Shown: one piece after another, positions 1 to 5,849 of the stretch
Layout: the number at the start of each line of letters is the position of its first letter
Position numbering within the stretch: position 1 is the first letter of the stretch
Origin: CAZEFK01 sp964511405
GTDB taxonomy: Bacteria > Pseudomonadota > Alphaproteobacteria > Elsterales > Elsteraceae
Direction of reading: 5' to 3'
Assembly (NCBI GenBank): GCA_964511405.1
Contig: CAZEFK010000312.1
Location: 1-5,909, forward strand
Length of the DNA: 5,909 nucleotides
Notes under the pieces: model-generated
Database searches by the model: none
Told to the model about the DNA's origin: nothing
What the model saw: the letters and a program-made list of their open reading frames with translations, nothing else
Program-made: the position numbers and the translations under genes

Positions 1-1037
1 GGCGGCGGCGGCACCCGCGGCGGCGGGGGCGGCGACACCACGACAGGCGGCGGTGGCGGCGGCGGCGGCGGCGGCGGGGACACCATCTGCCGCTGCTGCG
101 ACGCCGTGGTCACGACATTCTGCGTCTGCGTCACGATGGTGTTGATCTGATTGACCGTGTTCGTGACGTTGGTCGTCGCTGGCGGTGGCGGCTGATTGGG
201 CGGCGGCGGGTTGGCCGCCGGCGGGGGTGTCCCGCCCCCGAGCTGGACCGGGCCCTGCGGCGTGCCGCCAAGCGTCGACGGCGCGATCGGGGTTTCGATG
301 TGGACGAAGCTGGTCTGGACGAAGGTCGGCGTCAGCTTCGTGACTTGAACGGGCGGCGGGGCGGCGGCCGGCGGACTGGCCGGCGGCGGGCTTGCGGGCG
401 GCGGTGGCGGACTGGCACCACCGCTCGACGGCGCGCTGGCCGGCGGCGGCGGCGGGCTTTGCGGCGGGGCCGCCGTGTAGGTCGCCATCTGACCCTGGGT
501 CACCTGGGTCTGCGGACCGCCGCCGACCGGGATGATGGTGGCGGTGCCGAACGGCACGCCGACATTGATCTGGATCTTGCCGTCCGGCGTCTTGCCGATG
601 CTGCCGACCACCACGGCGCCGCGCACGCCGATGTCGGCGATCGGCGTCTTGATGGTGACGGCGCCCTGGTGCGACAAGGCGCCGCCCACGAACCGGAAGG
701 TCCCGGCCGCCGCGCTCATCGTGAGATGCCCGGCGCGCGAGCTGCGGTTGTAGACGAAATCGTCGATCGTAAGCTCGGCGCCCGGGCCCAGGGTCATCGA
801 CGAACGGTCGTCGAACAGCACCTGGATGTTGCCGTTCGCCTCGGTCTTGATCTTCTCCTTGAAGACCACGTCCGCGCCCATCTGGATCGTCTGGGTCGGC
901 CCGTCAGGAATCGTCCCCACGGTCGCCGGATTGACGGCACCGGCCGTCCCGACCTTGTCGGCGTGGGCCTTGCCGCCATAGAGCATCGAGGCGGCCAAGG
1001 CGGCTGCCGTGATGGACCGCCGGAACGGGTGGGCCAT
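1..1037 (-). CDS. Exported FecR-domain protein with proline-rich C-terminal half (partial, C-terminus beyond window)
   Basis: The frame is open from the ATG at 1037 to the window edge, giving 345 residues with no stop. Residues 1-26 look like a Sec signal peptide (basic start, Ala/Leu core, cleavage after AHA). Residues about 50-150 match a FecR domain: a DDRSSMTLGPGAELTIDDF stretch (75-94), then AGTFRFVGG (111-119) and IKTPIADIGVRG (129-140), which is the hallmark core of the family. From residue 191 the chain becomes low-complexity, with Pro/Ala/Ser-rich segments, an Asn/Thr/Gln-rich stretch (289-318) and 11 consecutive prolines (321-331). Classical FecR is an inner-membrane anti-sigma regulator working with FecI. 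This protein instead starts with a cleavable signal, shows no transmembrane helix and has no sigma factor beside it in the window, so a secreted or surface role is more likely (inference). It lies 12 nt downstream of the TPR-barrel gene and probably shares its transcript. The true C-terminus and any anchoring or secretion domain are outside the window. Confidence 0.85.
   Translation of the reverse strand, partial: MAHPFRRSITAAALAASMLYGGKAHADKVGTAGAVNPATVGTIPDGPTQTIQMGADVVFKEKIKTEANGNIQVLFDDRSSMTLGPGAELTIDDFVYNRSSRAGHLTMSAAAGTFRFVGGALSHQGAVTIKTPIADIGVRGAVVVGSIGKTPDGKIQINVGVPFGTATIIPVGGGPQTQVTQGQMATYTAAPPQSPPPPPASAPSSGGASPPPPPASPPPASPPAAAPPPVQVTKLTPTFVQTSFVHIETPIAPSTLGGTPQGPVQLGGGTPPPAANPPPPNQPPPPATTNVTNTVNQINTIVTQTQNVVTTASQQRQMVSPPPPPPPPPPPVVVSPPPPPRVPPP
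45..77 (-). repeat. In-frame CCG-type triplet tract encoding 11 prolines
   Basis: Eleven successive proline codons (8 CCG before or around single CCA and CCT variants) form a near-perfect triplet repeat within the FecR-domain gene. The part at 57-77 is seven identical triplets. Shorter proline runs flank it (4 to 5 residues). Because the unit is a triplet, slippage here would change protein length without a frameshift. Runs of this kind normally need elongation factor P for translation. Confidence 0.85.
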
Positions 1038-1046
1038 GGCTCTGGG

Positions 1047-1051
1047 CTCCT
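1047..1051 (-). promoter_or_regulatory. Ribosome binding site of the FecR-domain gene, overlapping the upstream stop codon
   Basis: On the minus strand the sequence reads TTCTAGGAGCCCAGAGCC followed by ATG. The AGGAG Shine-Dalgarno shares bases with the TAG stop of the TPR-barrel gene and sits 9 nt before the ATG at 1037. This decides the start of the FecR-domain gene and implies translational coupling of the pair. Confidence 0.75.
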
Positions 1052-2441
1052 AGAACGACCGCGTCACACCCAGCAGCGTGCTCGTGTCCTGCTGGGTGAA
1101 GTTGATGATGCTCGAGTTCACGATCGACTGTTGTAACTGCAGGAACACGGAATAGCCTGTGACGACCGGCACAGTCCCTGTGGCGGAGAGCCGCCATTCT
1201 TTGTCATAGCGGGTCACGCCGGGATCGACGGTCGGATCGGCGCCCTGATAGGCGGTCCACAGATGCAAGGCGGCCAAGCTGACCGCCCAGGGCTGGTCGG
1301 TCAGCTCCCACGGGGCGGGAAGGCGCAGGCCGAGATTGGCGCCGGCGCTGAGCTCGAGCTGGGCGCGGAAGGACTTCCGGGACTCCTGGTTGCGCAACCC
1401 GAAGTCCAGGCCGGCGGTGAGGTCGGGATCGATGATCCAGTGGGGATGCAGCGCGAGCGTGGTTTCCCACCCGGTCTGGTCGCTGTTGGTCGGACGCAGG
1501 GCATCGTTGCGGTAGTCGCGGAACCGCCGCTCGATCAGGCCGTCGATGCTGGTGTCCTCGGTGATCGCCCGGTTGAAGTCGGTCGCGAAGCCATAGGAGC
1601 CCTGATACATGCGGCGGCCCAGCATGATGCCGCTAACGACCAGGTGCGGCCGGATGCTCAGCGGATCGTCCAGCGGATGGAACCGCACCCCGCTCCGGCC
1701 CTCGGCGACCAGAAGGTCGAGCTGGGTTTGCTTGAACTGACGGGTCGCAAACAGGAAAGCATCCGATTCCAGGGCGTCGACACCGTAGTCGGTCATGTCG
1801 ACGGCGTTGTGGATGCTGCCGATCGCCAGCGCATTGGCATCGGCCCGCGGCCGCGCGCTGCCCGGGAGCTGCAGGTTGCCGAACGACCGCAGCAGCGACG
1901 AGTCCGGGCCGGCCGTGGCGTTCGATTGCCAGCGCAGGCCGAAGGTCAGGCTCGCCGTCGTCACATTGAAATTCTGGAGCGTGCGGTTGAGGGCCTGGTC
2001 GATCAGCCCCGCCAGCTTGGTGGCCTGGACCTGCTGCTCCGGCGTCAGCCGGTTCGCGTCCTCCCGGGCCTTGTCGATATAGGTCTTGGCGACCTGGGGC
2101 GTCTTCAGCCGGTAGTAGAGATCGGCCAGCGTCAGCCGGACCGCCGGCTGGTCCGGGTTGATGATCAGCAGCCGCTCATAGGCGGCGACCGCCGACTCCA
2201 GGTCGCCGGCCTGCAGAGCCGCTTGGGCGTAGTCCAGGGTGGCCTGGACGTCGCCCGGGTTCTTCAGCATCCGGTCGAACAGGGCATCCAGGCGGTTCTC
2301 GGTCGCGGCATCGCTCGCCTGAGCTACCTGGATCGGGCCGGCCCGAGGCGGGACGGAGCCATCCATGGGATCGGTTGCGAAAGCCGGCGACGCCAGAGAT
2401 GCCGCCAAGATCCATCCTAAGCCTACGGTCTTCGCCCGCAT
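1050..2441 (-). CDS. Outer-membrane protein with N-terminal TPR repeats and C-terminal beta-barrel (Slam/DUF560-like)
   Basis: This is a 463-residue protein. Residues 1-22 form a signal peptide with likely cleavage after SPAFA. About 45-155 is alpha-helical with at least two tetratricopeptide-like units (roughly 62-95 and 97-128; for example LDYAQAALQAGDLESAVAAY then NPDQPAVRLTLADLYYRL). From about 158 to the end the chain alternates polar and hydrophobic residues as in an outer-membrane barrel. It opens with LTFGLRWQSNATAGP, resembling the first barrel strand of DUF560 proteins, and ends in Phe (LLGVTRSF), the usual BAM recognition signature. Total length and order of parts match Slam-type (type XI) translocons, which move partner proteins across the outer membrane. 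TPR-barrel proteins for polysaccharide export (PgaA, BcsC) are generally much longer. The ATG start is preceded by a weak purine-rich GGGAAGACGAG. Export to the outer membrane is well supported; membership of the Slam family is inferred by eye without a profile search. Confidence 0.82.
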   Translation of the reverse strand: MRAKTVGLGWILAASLASPAFATDPMDGSVPPRAGPIQVAQASDAATENRLDALFDRMLKNPGDVQATLDYAQAALQAGDLESAVAAYERLLIINPDQPAVRLTLADLYYRLKTPQVAKTYIDKAREDANRLTPEQQVQATKLAGLIDQALNRTLQNFNVTTASLTFGLRWQSNATAGPDSSLLRSFGNLQLPGSARPRADANALAIGSIHNAVDMTDYGVDALESDAFLFATRQFKQTQLDLLVAEGRSGVRFHPLDDPLSIRPHLVVSGIMLGRRMYQGSYGFATDFNRAITEDTSIDGLIERRFRDYRNDALRPTNSDQTGWETTLALHPHWIIDPDLTAGLDFGLRNQESRKSFRAQLELSAGANLGLRLPAPWELTDQPWAVSLAALHLWTAYQGADPTVDPGVTRYDKEWRLSATGTVPVVTGYSVFLQLQQSIVNSSIINFTQQDTSTLLGVTRSF

Positions 2442-2465
2442 TGTCTGCTCGTCTTCCCGCCCGCT

Positions 2466-2487
2466 ATCGGAGTATACGCAATCCGAT
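2466..2487. promoter_or_regulatory. Possible operator dyad over a candidate -10 element in the divergent intergenic region
   Basis: ATCGGA at 2466-2471 and TCCGAT at 2482-2487 form perfect 6-bp arms separated by 10 bp. On the minus strand TATACT (2476 down to 2471) lies inside the dyad and could be a -10 box for the TPR-barrel operon, putting the transcript start about 20-25 nt before its ATG. I found no convincing -35 at 16-18 bp spacing. A repressor at this dyad could control the operon, but this is a weak sequence-only call. The rest of 2442-2607 shows no other clear element. Confidence 0.25.
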
Positions 2488-2607
2488 CAATGCCGCGATA
2501 ACATTTGTCACGCCTGCGCATCGGTTCTGAAGTGTCGTGCCAAGATGTGCAAGGCCCAGATGCGGTGCCCTTGCCCGAGCCGCGCACGCCACCGACATTT
2601 AGCTGTC

Positions 2608-2949
2608 ATGGATGCCTTCGAAATGACCACGGACAGGCGCCGCCGGACCTGCCGGCTGATCCTTGCTGTCGCCGCGCTGGCCATCGCGGCGCCGGCATAC
2701 GCCCAGGGTCCGCCGCCCATTCCGCCGCCCACCCCGCCACCGCCGGCCGTGCCGCTGCCGCTGGTCGGCCCGCCCGGCAATCCTCTGAACAGCCTGCCGC
2801 CGCCGACCCTCAACCACACGTGGCCATCGACGCGCACCGCGCCCCCGGAGCTCTCCGCCCGCTGCGGCGCCGAGCCGACTGCCGAACTGCAGCGCAATTG
2901 CGTCGGCAGTTTCCACAACGACCTCAGCCGGCCGCCGCCGCGCAACTGA
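2608..2949 (+). CDS. Small exported proline-rich protein, function unknown
   Basis: The product is 113 residues from the ATG at 2608; an ATG at 2623 (108 residues) is equally possible, and neither has a good Shine-Dalgarno. The strongest evidence that the gene is real is the signal peptide: a basic DRRRRTCR stretch, the hydrophobic core LILAVAALAIAA and a PAYAQ cleavage site (after Ala32). The mature chain begins with a Pro-rich segment: about 21 of residues 33-80 are proline. It ends in a different, non-repetitive tail (about 81-113) with two cysteines, Cys86 and Cys98, 12 apart, that could form a periplasmic disulfide. I do not recognise the family. It is divergent from the TPR-barrel operon and 87 bp before the CHAP lipoprotein gene, so the two plus-strand genes may be co-transcribed. 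Further in-frame ATGs upstream (2545, 2560) would put a long Cys-rich extension before the signal peptide and are less likely. Confidence 0.6.
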   Translation: MDAFEMTTDRRRRTCRLILAVAALAIAAPAYAQGPPPIPPPTPPPPAVPLPLVGPPGNPLNSLPPPTLNHTWPSTRTAPPELSARCGAEPTAELQRNCVGSFHNDLSRPPPRN

Positions 2950-2979
2950 TACGCCTTTATCAGAAAGCCCTCGCCAAGT

Positions 2980-3017
2980 CCACGAATCGAAGCTAGTTTT
3001 TGGTTGTCGATCCGTGG
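2980..3017. repeat. Imperfect inverted repeat (11-bp arms, 16-nt loop) before the CHAP lipoprotein gene
   Basis: CCACGAATCGA at 2980-2990 pairs with TCGATCCGTGG at 3007-3017 in 10 of 11 positions (one A-C mismatch). The 16-nt loop contains a run of five T. It ends 19 nt before the ATG at 3037. It could be a hairpin in the leader RNA, or an operator. It is not a standard intrinsic terminator, because the T run is in the loop and not after the stem. Confidence 0.5.
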
Positions 3018-3036
3018 TTTATGGCGATGTGCTCAG

Positions 3037-3624
3037 ATGCGGTCTTCACTTCGCCTGGTCGGCGCATGGGGTGGGCTTCTGATGCTGTCGGCCTGCGGCG
3101 GGCGCCATCCGGCGCCGCCGTCCGCCCTGCCGACGGCCGCGGCGACCGCCGCGCCGATTGCGGTGTCGGCGGTGGCTCCGGCCACGGTCCTGCGGCCCTA
3201 TCCGACCACCGACAAATTCCTGCAATGTGTGCCATTCGCCCGAACGGTATCGGGCATCGACCTCCATGGCGACGCCTGGACCTGGTGGCGCCAGGCGGCG
3301 GGCCATTACGCCCGCGGCAATCAGCCGGAAATCGGCGCCGTGCTGTCGATGCCGCGCTCGAGCCGGCTGGGTCTGGGCCATGTGGCCGTGGTCGCCGCGG
3401 TCAAGGGCCCGCGCGAGGTCCTGTTGACCCACGCCAACTGGGGCAGCATTCCGGCCACGCGCGGCGTGATCCATGAGCGCATGCCGGCCTTCGACGTCTC
3501 GCCGAACAACGACTGGACGCAGATTCGCCTGTGGAACATCAAGGGCATCCCGGGCGGCGTCTATCCGGCCGACGGCTTCATCTACAACCGGCCGGACGCC
3601 CCGGCATCGGCGTCCCTGCGCTGA
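3037..3624 (+). CDS. CHAP-domain lipoprotein, putative peptidoglycan amidase/endopeptidase
   Basis: The product is 195 residues. A type II signal peptide ends in the lipobox LSAC (residues 17-20), so Cys20 is expected to be lipidated; the following Gly gives no inner-membrane retention signal, favouring the outer membrane. A Pro/Ala-rich linker (about 21-52) leads into a CHAP domain (about 55-180). The likely catalytic Cys is Cys64 in FLQCVPFAR, the His is His115 in LGHVAVV, and Asn134 in LTHANWGS is in the place of the third catalytic residue. The later DVSPNNDWTQIRLWN stretch is also typical of this family. CHAP enzymes cleave peptide or amide bonds in peptidoglycan. The ATG at 3037 is preferred because it puts a short basic MRSSLRL directly before the hydrophobic core. 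A TTG at 3004 would add 11 residues; neither has a strong ribosome binding site. The 3' end overlaps the convergent MlrC-like gene by 43 bp. The domain call is firm; substrate and cellular role are inferred. Confidence 0.88.
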   Translation: MRSSLRLVGAWGGLLMLSACGGRHPAPPSALPTAAATAAPIAVSAVAPATVLRPYPTTDKFLQCVPFARTVSGIDLHGDAWTWWRQAAGHYARGNQPEIGAVLSMPRSSRLGLGHVAVVAAVKGPREVLLTHANWGSIPATRGVIHERMPAFDVSPNNDWTQIRLWNIKGIPGGVYPADGFIYNRPDAPASASLR

Positions 3625-5039
3625 CCGGTCCCGGGCCCGCCTGCCATCGCCGCGGCCAGGTCCAGGCTGGCCGGACCACGGGCATCGGCGACGACGATCG
3701 CGGCGAAGCGGTCGGCGAAGCGCTCGCGGAAGTCCTGCCCGGCCTTGACCGCGACCAGCCGGAAGGCATTGGGTTCGAGCTGGTGCAGCGACCACCAGCC
3801 GGGATCGACCAGGGGATGCGCGGTGGCGGCCACCACCACCGTGATCGGGCCGACGCGCAGCAGCACCGTCGGGCCGGCGTCGACGGTGCGGCCGGTGGCG
3901 GTCTGGAAACGGCCATCGGTCAGGCGGTCGACCACCGCCGTGGCGTCGATCGCCGGCCCGAACGCCTGGGTCAGCCGCGCGCCGAAGCTGCAGGCGACCG
4001 TCGCGCCGGCCCCCGCCCGCGCCGCCGCCGCAACCACTTCGGGATCGGCAAAGGCCGCGAACAGCGCCGGACCGTCGAGGCGGGACTGCAGTAACGCGCC
4101 GAGCACATCGGGCGTATCGCCGGTGCCGCCGGCCAACGGATCATCGGCCGCGTCGAGCACGGCGACCGGTCCGCGCGTGGCCAAGGCCCGCGCGATCGCG
4201 GCACTGGGCGGCAGCAAGCTCGGCGCCAGCCGGCTGCGCCGGGCCCACAGCGCCGCCGCCACCCCCTCGGCGGCATCGGCGGCCTCGTCGCGGTCGAGTG
4301 CGATCGCCAGTACCGCCGGCCGCGCCTGCGGCGTCCCCGCCCATGGCCAGCCGCGGAACAGCGCCACGTCCAGGACCGACCCGCGCACCAACTTGCGCGC
4401 CAACGCCTCGACCTCGGCGACCGGCGGCGGCAGCGGACGGCGCGCCAGGGCCGGCAGCGGCCCCGGCAGGGGCACCAGCACCTGTGCCGGCCGACCGGCG
4501 CCATCGGCCAGCGCCACCAAGCCCTCAAGCGTCCGCAGGGCGGCGTCCCGCGGGTCGTCGCCCGTCGACATCGCCAGGTCGACCTGCGCGATCAGCTCTG
4601 ACGTGACATTGGCGCAAGGATCGAGCGTGATGCCCAGCGGCACCGCCCCGACGGCGCGGCGCACGGCCGCCACGAGGTCGAGTTCCGGCTGCTGGCGGCC
4701 GGCAGTCCGGGCGGCACCGTGCAGCGACAGGTAGACGGCGTCCCAGCGAACCTCGCCCAGATTCTTGACCAGCTCGCCCAGATAGCGGTCGAACGTGGCG
4801 TCGGCCATGGGGCCGCCGGGCCGCGCGGCCGCCACGCGCAGCCCGATCACCTGCCAGTCGGACCCGCGCCGTTGCTGGAAGTCCAGCACGCCCGCCAGTT
4901 CGTGCGGCTGGTCCCGCAGCAGGCCGACCCCGCTCCAACCGCGGAACCACTCCAGCCGCTGCAGATCGGCCTGACCGGTCGCGAGCGGCGAATAGGCGTT
5001 CGCGGCGAACCAGAACCGCGCCATCGCCAGCCGTCGCAT
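3582..5039 (-). CDS. MlrC/M81-family-like protein with altered metal-site motifs
   Basis: The product is 485 residues, the usual length of the MlrC (microcystinase C, peptidase M81) family, which consists of cytosolic metal-dependent hydrolases. Family signatures seen in order: an N-terminal FAANAYSP (11-18) in the position of the usual HETNTFSP; YLSLHGA (103-109); TLDPCANVT (138-146) in the position of DLHANVT; VALFRGWPWAGTPQ (about 225-238), like the family's FHGFPYADVP; DAADDPLAGGTGDTPDVLGA (296-315), like DNPGGGAPGDGT; and a C-terminal half with GPTVLLRVGPITVVV and an AVKAGQDFRERF stretch. Several likely metal ligands (the Glu near the N-terminus, the His of DLHAN, the later YPH His) are replaced. 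The protein may therefore have a different metal site or no hydrolase activity. The start at 5039 is chosen for its strong GAGGGAG ribosome binding site; a GTG at 5066 would add 9 residues. It is 60 nt downstream of the membrane-protein gene on the same strand and may form an operon with it. Confidence 0.8.
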   Translation of the reverse strand: MRRLAMARFWFAANAYSPLATGQADLQRLEWFRGWSGVGLLRDQPHELAGVLDFQQRRGSDWQVIGLRVAAARPGGPMADATFDRYLGELVKNLGEVRWDAVYLSLHGAARTAGRQQPELDLVAAVRRAVGAVPLGITLDPCANVTSELIAQVDLAMSTGDDPRDAALRTLEGLVALADGAGRPAQVLVPLPGPLPALARRPLPPPVAEVEALARKLVRGSVLDVALFRGWPWAGTPQARPAVLAIALDRDEAADAAEGVAAALWARRSRLAPSLLPPSAAIARALATRGPVAVLDAADDPLAGGTGDTPDVLGALLQSRLDGPALFAAFADPEVVAAAARAGAGATVACSFGARLTQAFGPAIDATAVVDRLTDGRFQTATGRTVDAGPTVLLRVGPITVVVAATAHPLVDPGWWSLHQLEPNAFRLVAVKAGQDFRERFADRFAAIVVADARGPASLDLAAAMAGGPGTGQRRDADAGASGRL

Positions 5040-5043
5040 CGCG

Positions 5044-5050
5044 CTCCCTC
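5044..5050 (-). promoter_or_regulatory. Ribosome binding site deciding the start of the MlrC-like gene
   Basis: GAGGGAG on the minus strand lies 4 nt before the ATG at 5039 (7 nt counted from its GAGG core). It favours this ATG over the GTG at 5066, whose product would have this site inside its coding sequence, and over the ATG at 5024, which has no comparable site. Confidence 0.65.
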
Positions 5051-5099
5051 GTCTGCCGCCCGGCACCGTGCCATGCGCCGCGGGCCCGGTCGAGGCGGA

Positions 5100-5849
5100 T
5101 TAGCCCTCAGCCGCGAGAGCCCGCGCCACCGCCACCGGCGCCGTTTGGCGCTGGCGCCGCCGGCCGTCCAGGAAGATGTCCCGGAAGGCGCAATGGCTGA
5201 CCGCCATGAACCAAGGCGCCAGCAGCCCGCCGAACGGCACGGTCGCCAGCACCAGGCCGACCAGCCACAGCGGCCCCAGGGGACGCGGATTGATGCGGGT
5301 CGCGACCACGCTCAAGAGGAAGGACAGCCGCGGGCCGGTGCCCAAAAGCTGGGCCAGGGCCGGTGCGAACGCCAGCGACAGCGCCAGCCACAGCGCGACG
5401 CTGCTGCCGATGTCGTCGATCGAGTAGATCAGCAGCAGCACCGCCCCCGGCCCGCCGCCGGTGGGCTGTGCCGCGGCCGCAGTTTCGGCGAACGGGCCGG
5501 CCAGCAGCAGCGCTACCAGGAGGAACAAGCCGAGATGGGCCAGCGCGAAGGGCGCGATCGCCGCCAGGCCGCCCACGGCGTCCAGCACGCTGCGCCGGTC
5601 GCGATCGTCCGCTTCGATGTCGGCGGCCAGCGCCGCCCCGATCCACAGCGCACCGTGGGCCAACAGGATGGCGGCGGCACCGGCGCCGAACTCCGGCGCA
5701 CCAAGCCGCCGCAACAGGTAGAGCGCGGTCCCCGGGACCGCCATCAGCAGCAGCCAGTCGACCGGCGCGGCGCGGGTCACGCCCCGCGCCTCCCGGAACC
5801 ATGACCGCCAGGCATCCGGCGGCACGCGCTTGGGTCCGAAGGCCGCCAT
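5100..5849 (-). CDS. Polytopic integral membrane protein, function unknown
   Basis: The product is 249 residues with about five predicted transmembrane stretches: roughly 31-48, 54-75, 92-118, 136-166 (this one may be two segments) and 193-218. The N-terminus is basic and amphipathic (RSWFREARGV), and the tail after 228 is Arg/Gln-rich and probably cytoplasmic. An APWFMAVSHCAFRDIF stretch after the last helix resembles the small-residue plus YRDxF ending seen in YciC-like bacterial membrane proteins, but this is a weak resemblance and I do not assign a family. The acidic loop ADIEADDRDRR (76-86) separates helices 2 and 3. The ATG at 5849 overlaps a TAA in another frame (TAATG). The reading frame itself stays open to the right edge without another ATG, GTG or TTG, so the start could lie outside the window. 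It precedes the MlrC-like gene by 60 nt on the same strand. No link between the two functions is evident. Confidence 0.75.
   Translation of the reverse strand: MAAFGPKRVPPDAWRSWFREARGVTRAAPVDWLLLMAVPGTALYLLRRLGAPEFGAGAAAILLAHGALWIGAALAADIEADDRDRRSVLDAVGGLAAIAPFALAHLGLFLLVALLLAGPFAETAAAAQPTGGGPGAVLLLIYSIDDIGSSVALWLALSLAFAPALAQLLGTGPRLSFLLSVVATRINPRPLGPLWLVGLVLATVPFGGLLAPWFMAVSHCAFRDIFLDGRRRQRQTAPVAVARALAAEG

Noticed and set aside
1..100. CRISPR or tandem repeat array suggested by repeated GGCGGC
   Set aside because: The repetition is proline-codon low complexity inside an open reading frame; there are no repeat-spacer units.
300..1136. Long plus-strand open frame rich in Arg, Gly and His
   Set aside because: It is the antisense of the FecR-domain gene, with the skewed Arg/His/Gly composition typical of shadow frames in high-GC DNA. 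The minus frame has a signal peptide and a recognisable domain.
1263..2420. 385-codon plus-strand open frame
   Set aside because: It is antisense to the TPR-barrel gene, with Gln/Arg/Gly-rich composition, no recognisable domain, and no better evidence than the minus frame.
1050..2441. Polysaccharide-export porin such as PgaA or BcsC
   Set aside because: Those TPR-barrels are much longer, and no synthase, deacetylase or glycosyltransferase is nearby; the Slam-like size fits better.
2508..2945. Minus-strand open frame opposite the small Pro-rich gene
   Set aside because: The translation is Gly/Arg-rich, as expected from the complement of Pro codons. The plus frame has a clear signal peptide.
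2950..3036. Intrinsic terminator after the small Pro-rich gene
   Set aside because: The only stem-loop found has its T run inside the loop and not after the stem, so it does not fit a terminator.
3046..3795. 249-codon minus-strand open frame over the CHAP gene
   Set aside because: It is Arg-rich with no domain, while the plus frame holds a lipobox and a full CHAP domain.
3745..5804. Plus-strand open frames at 3745-4734 and 4719-5804
   Set aside because: One is Ser/Ala/Arg-rich and the other Gln/Arg/His-rich; both mirror the MlrC-like and membrane-protein genes and have no domain or ribosome binding site of note.
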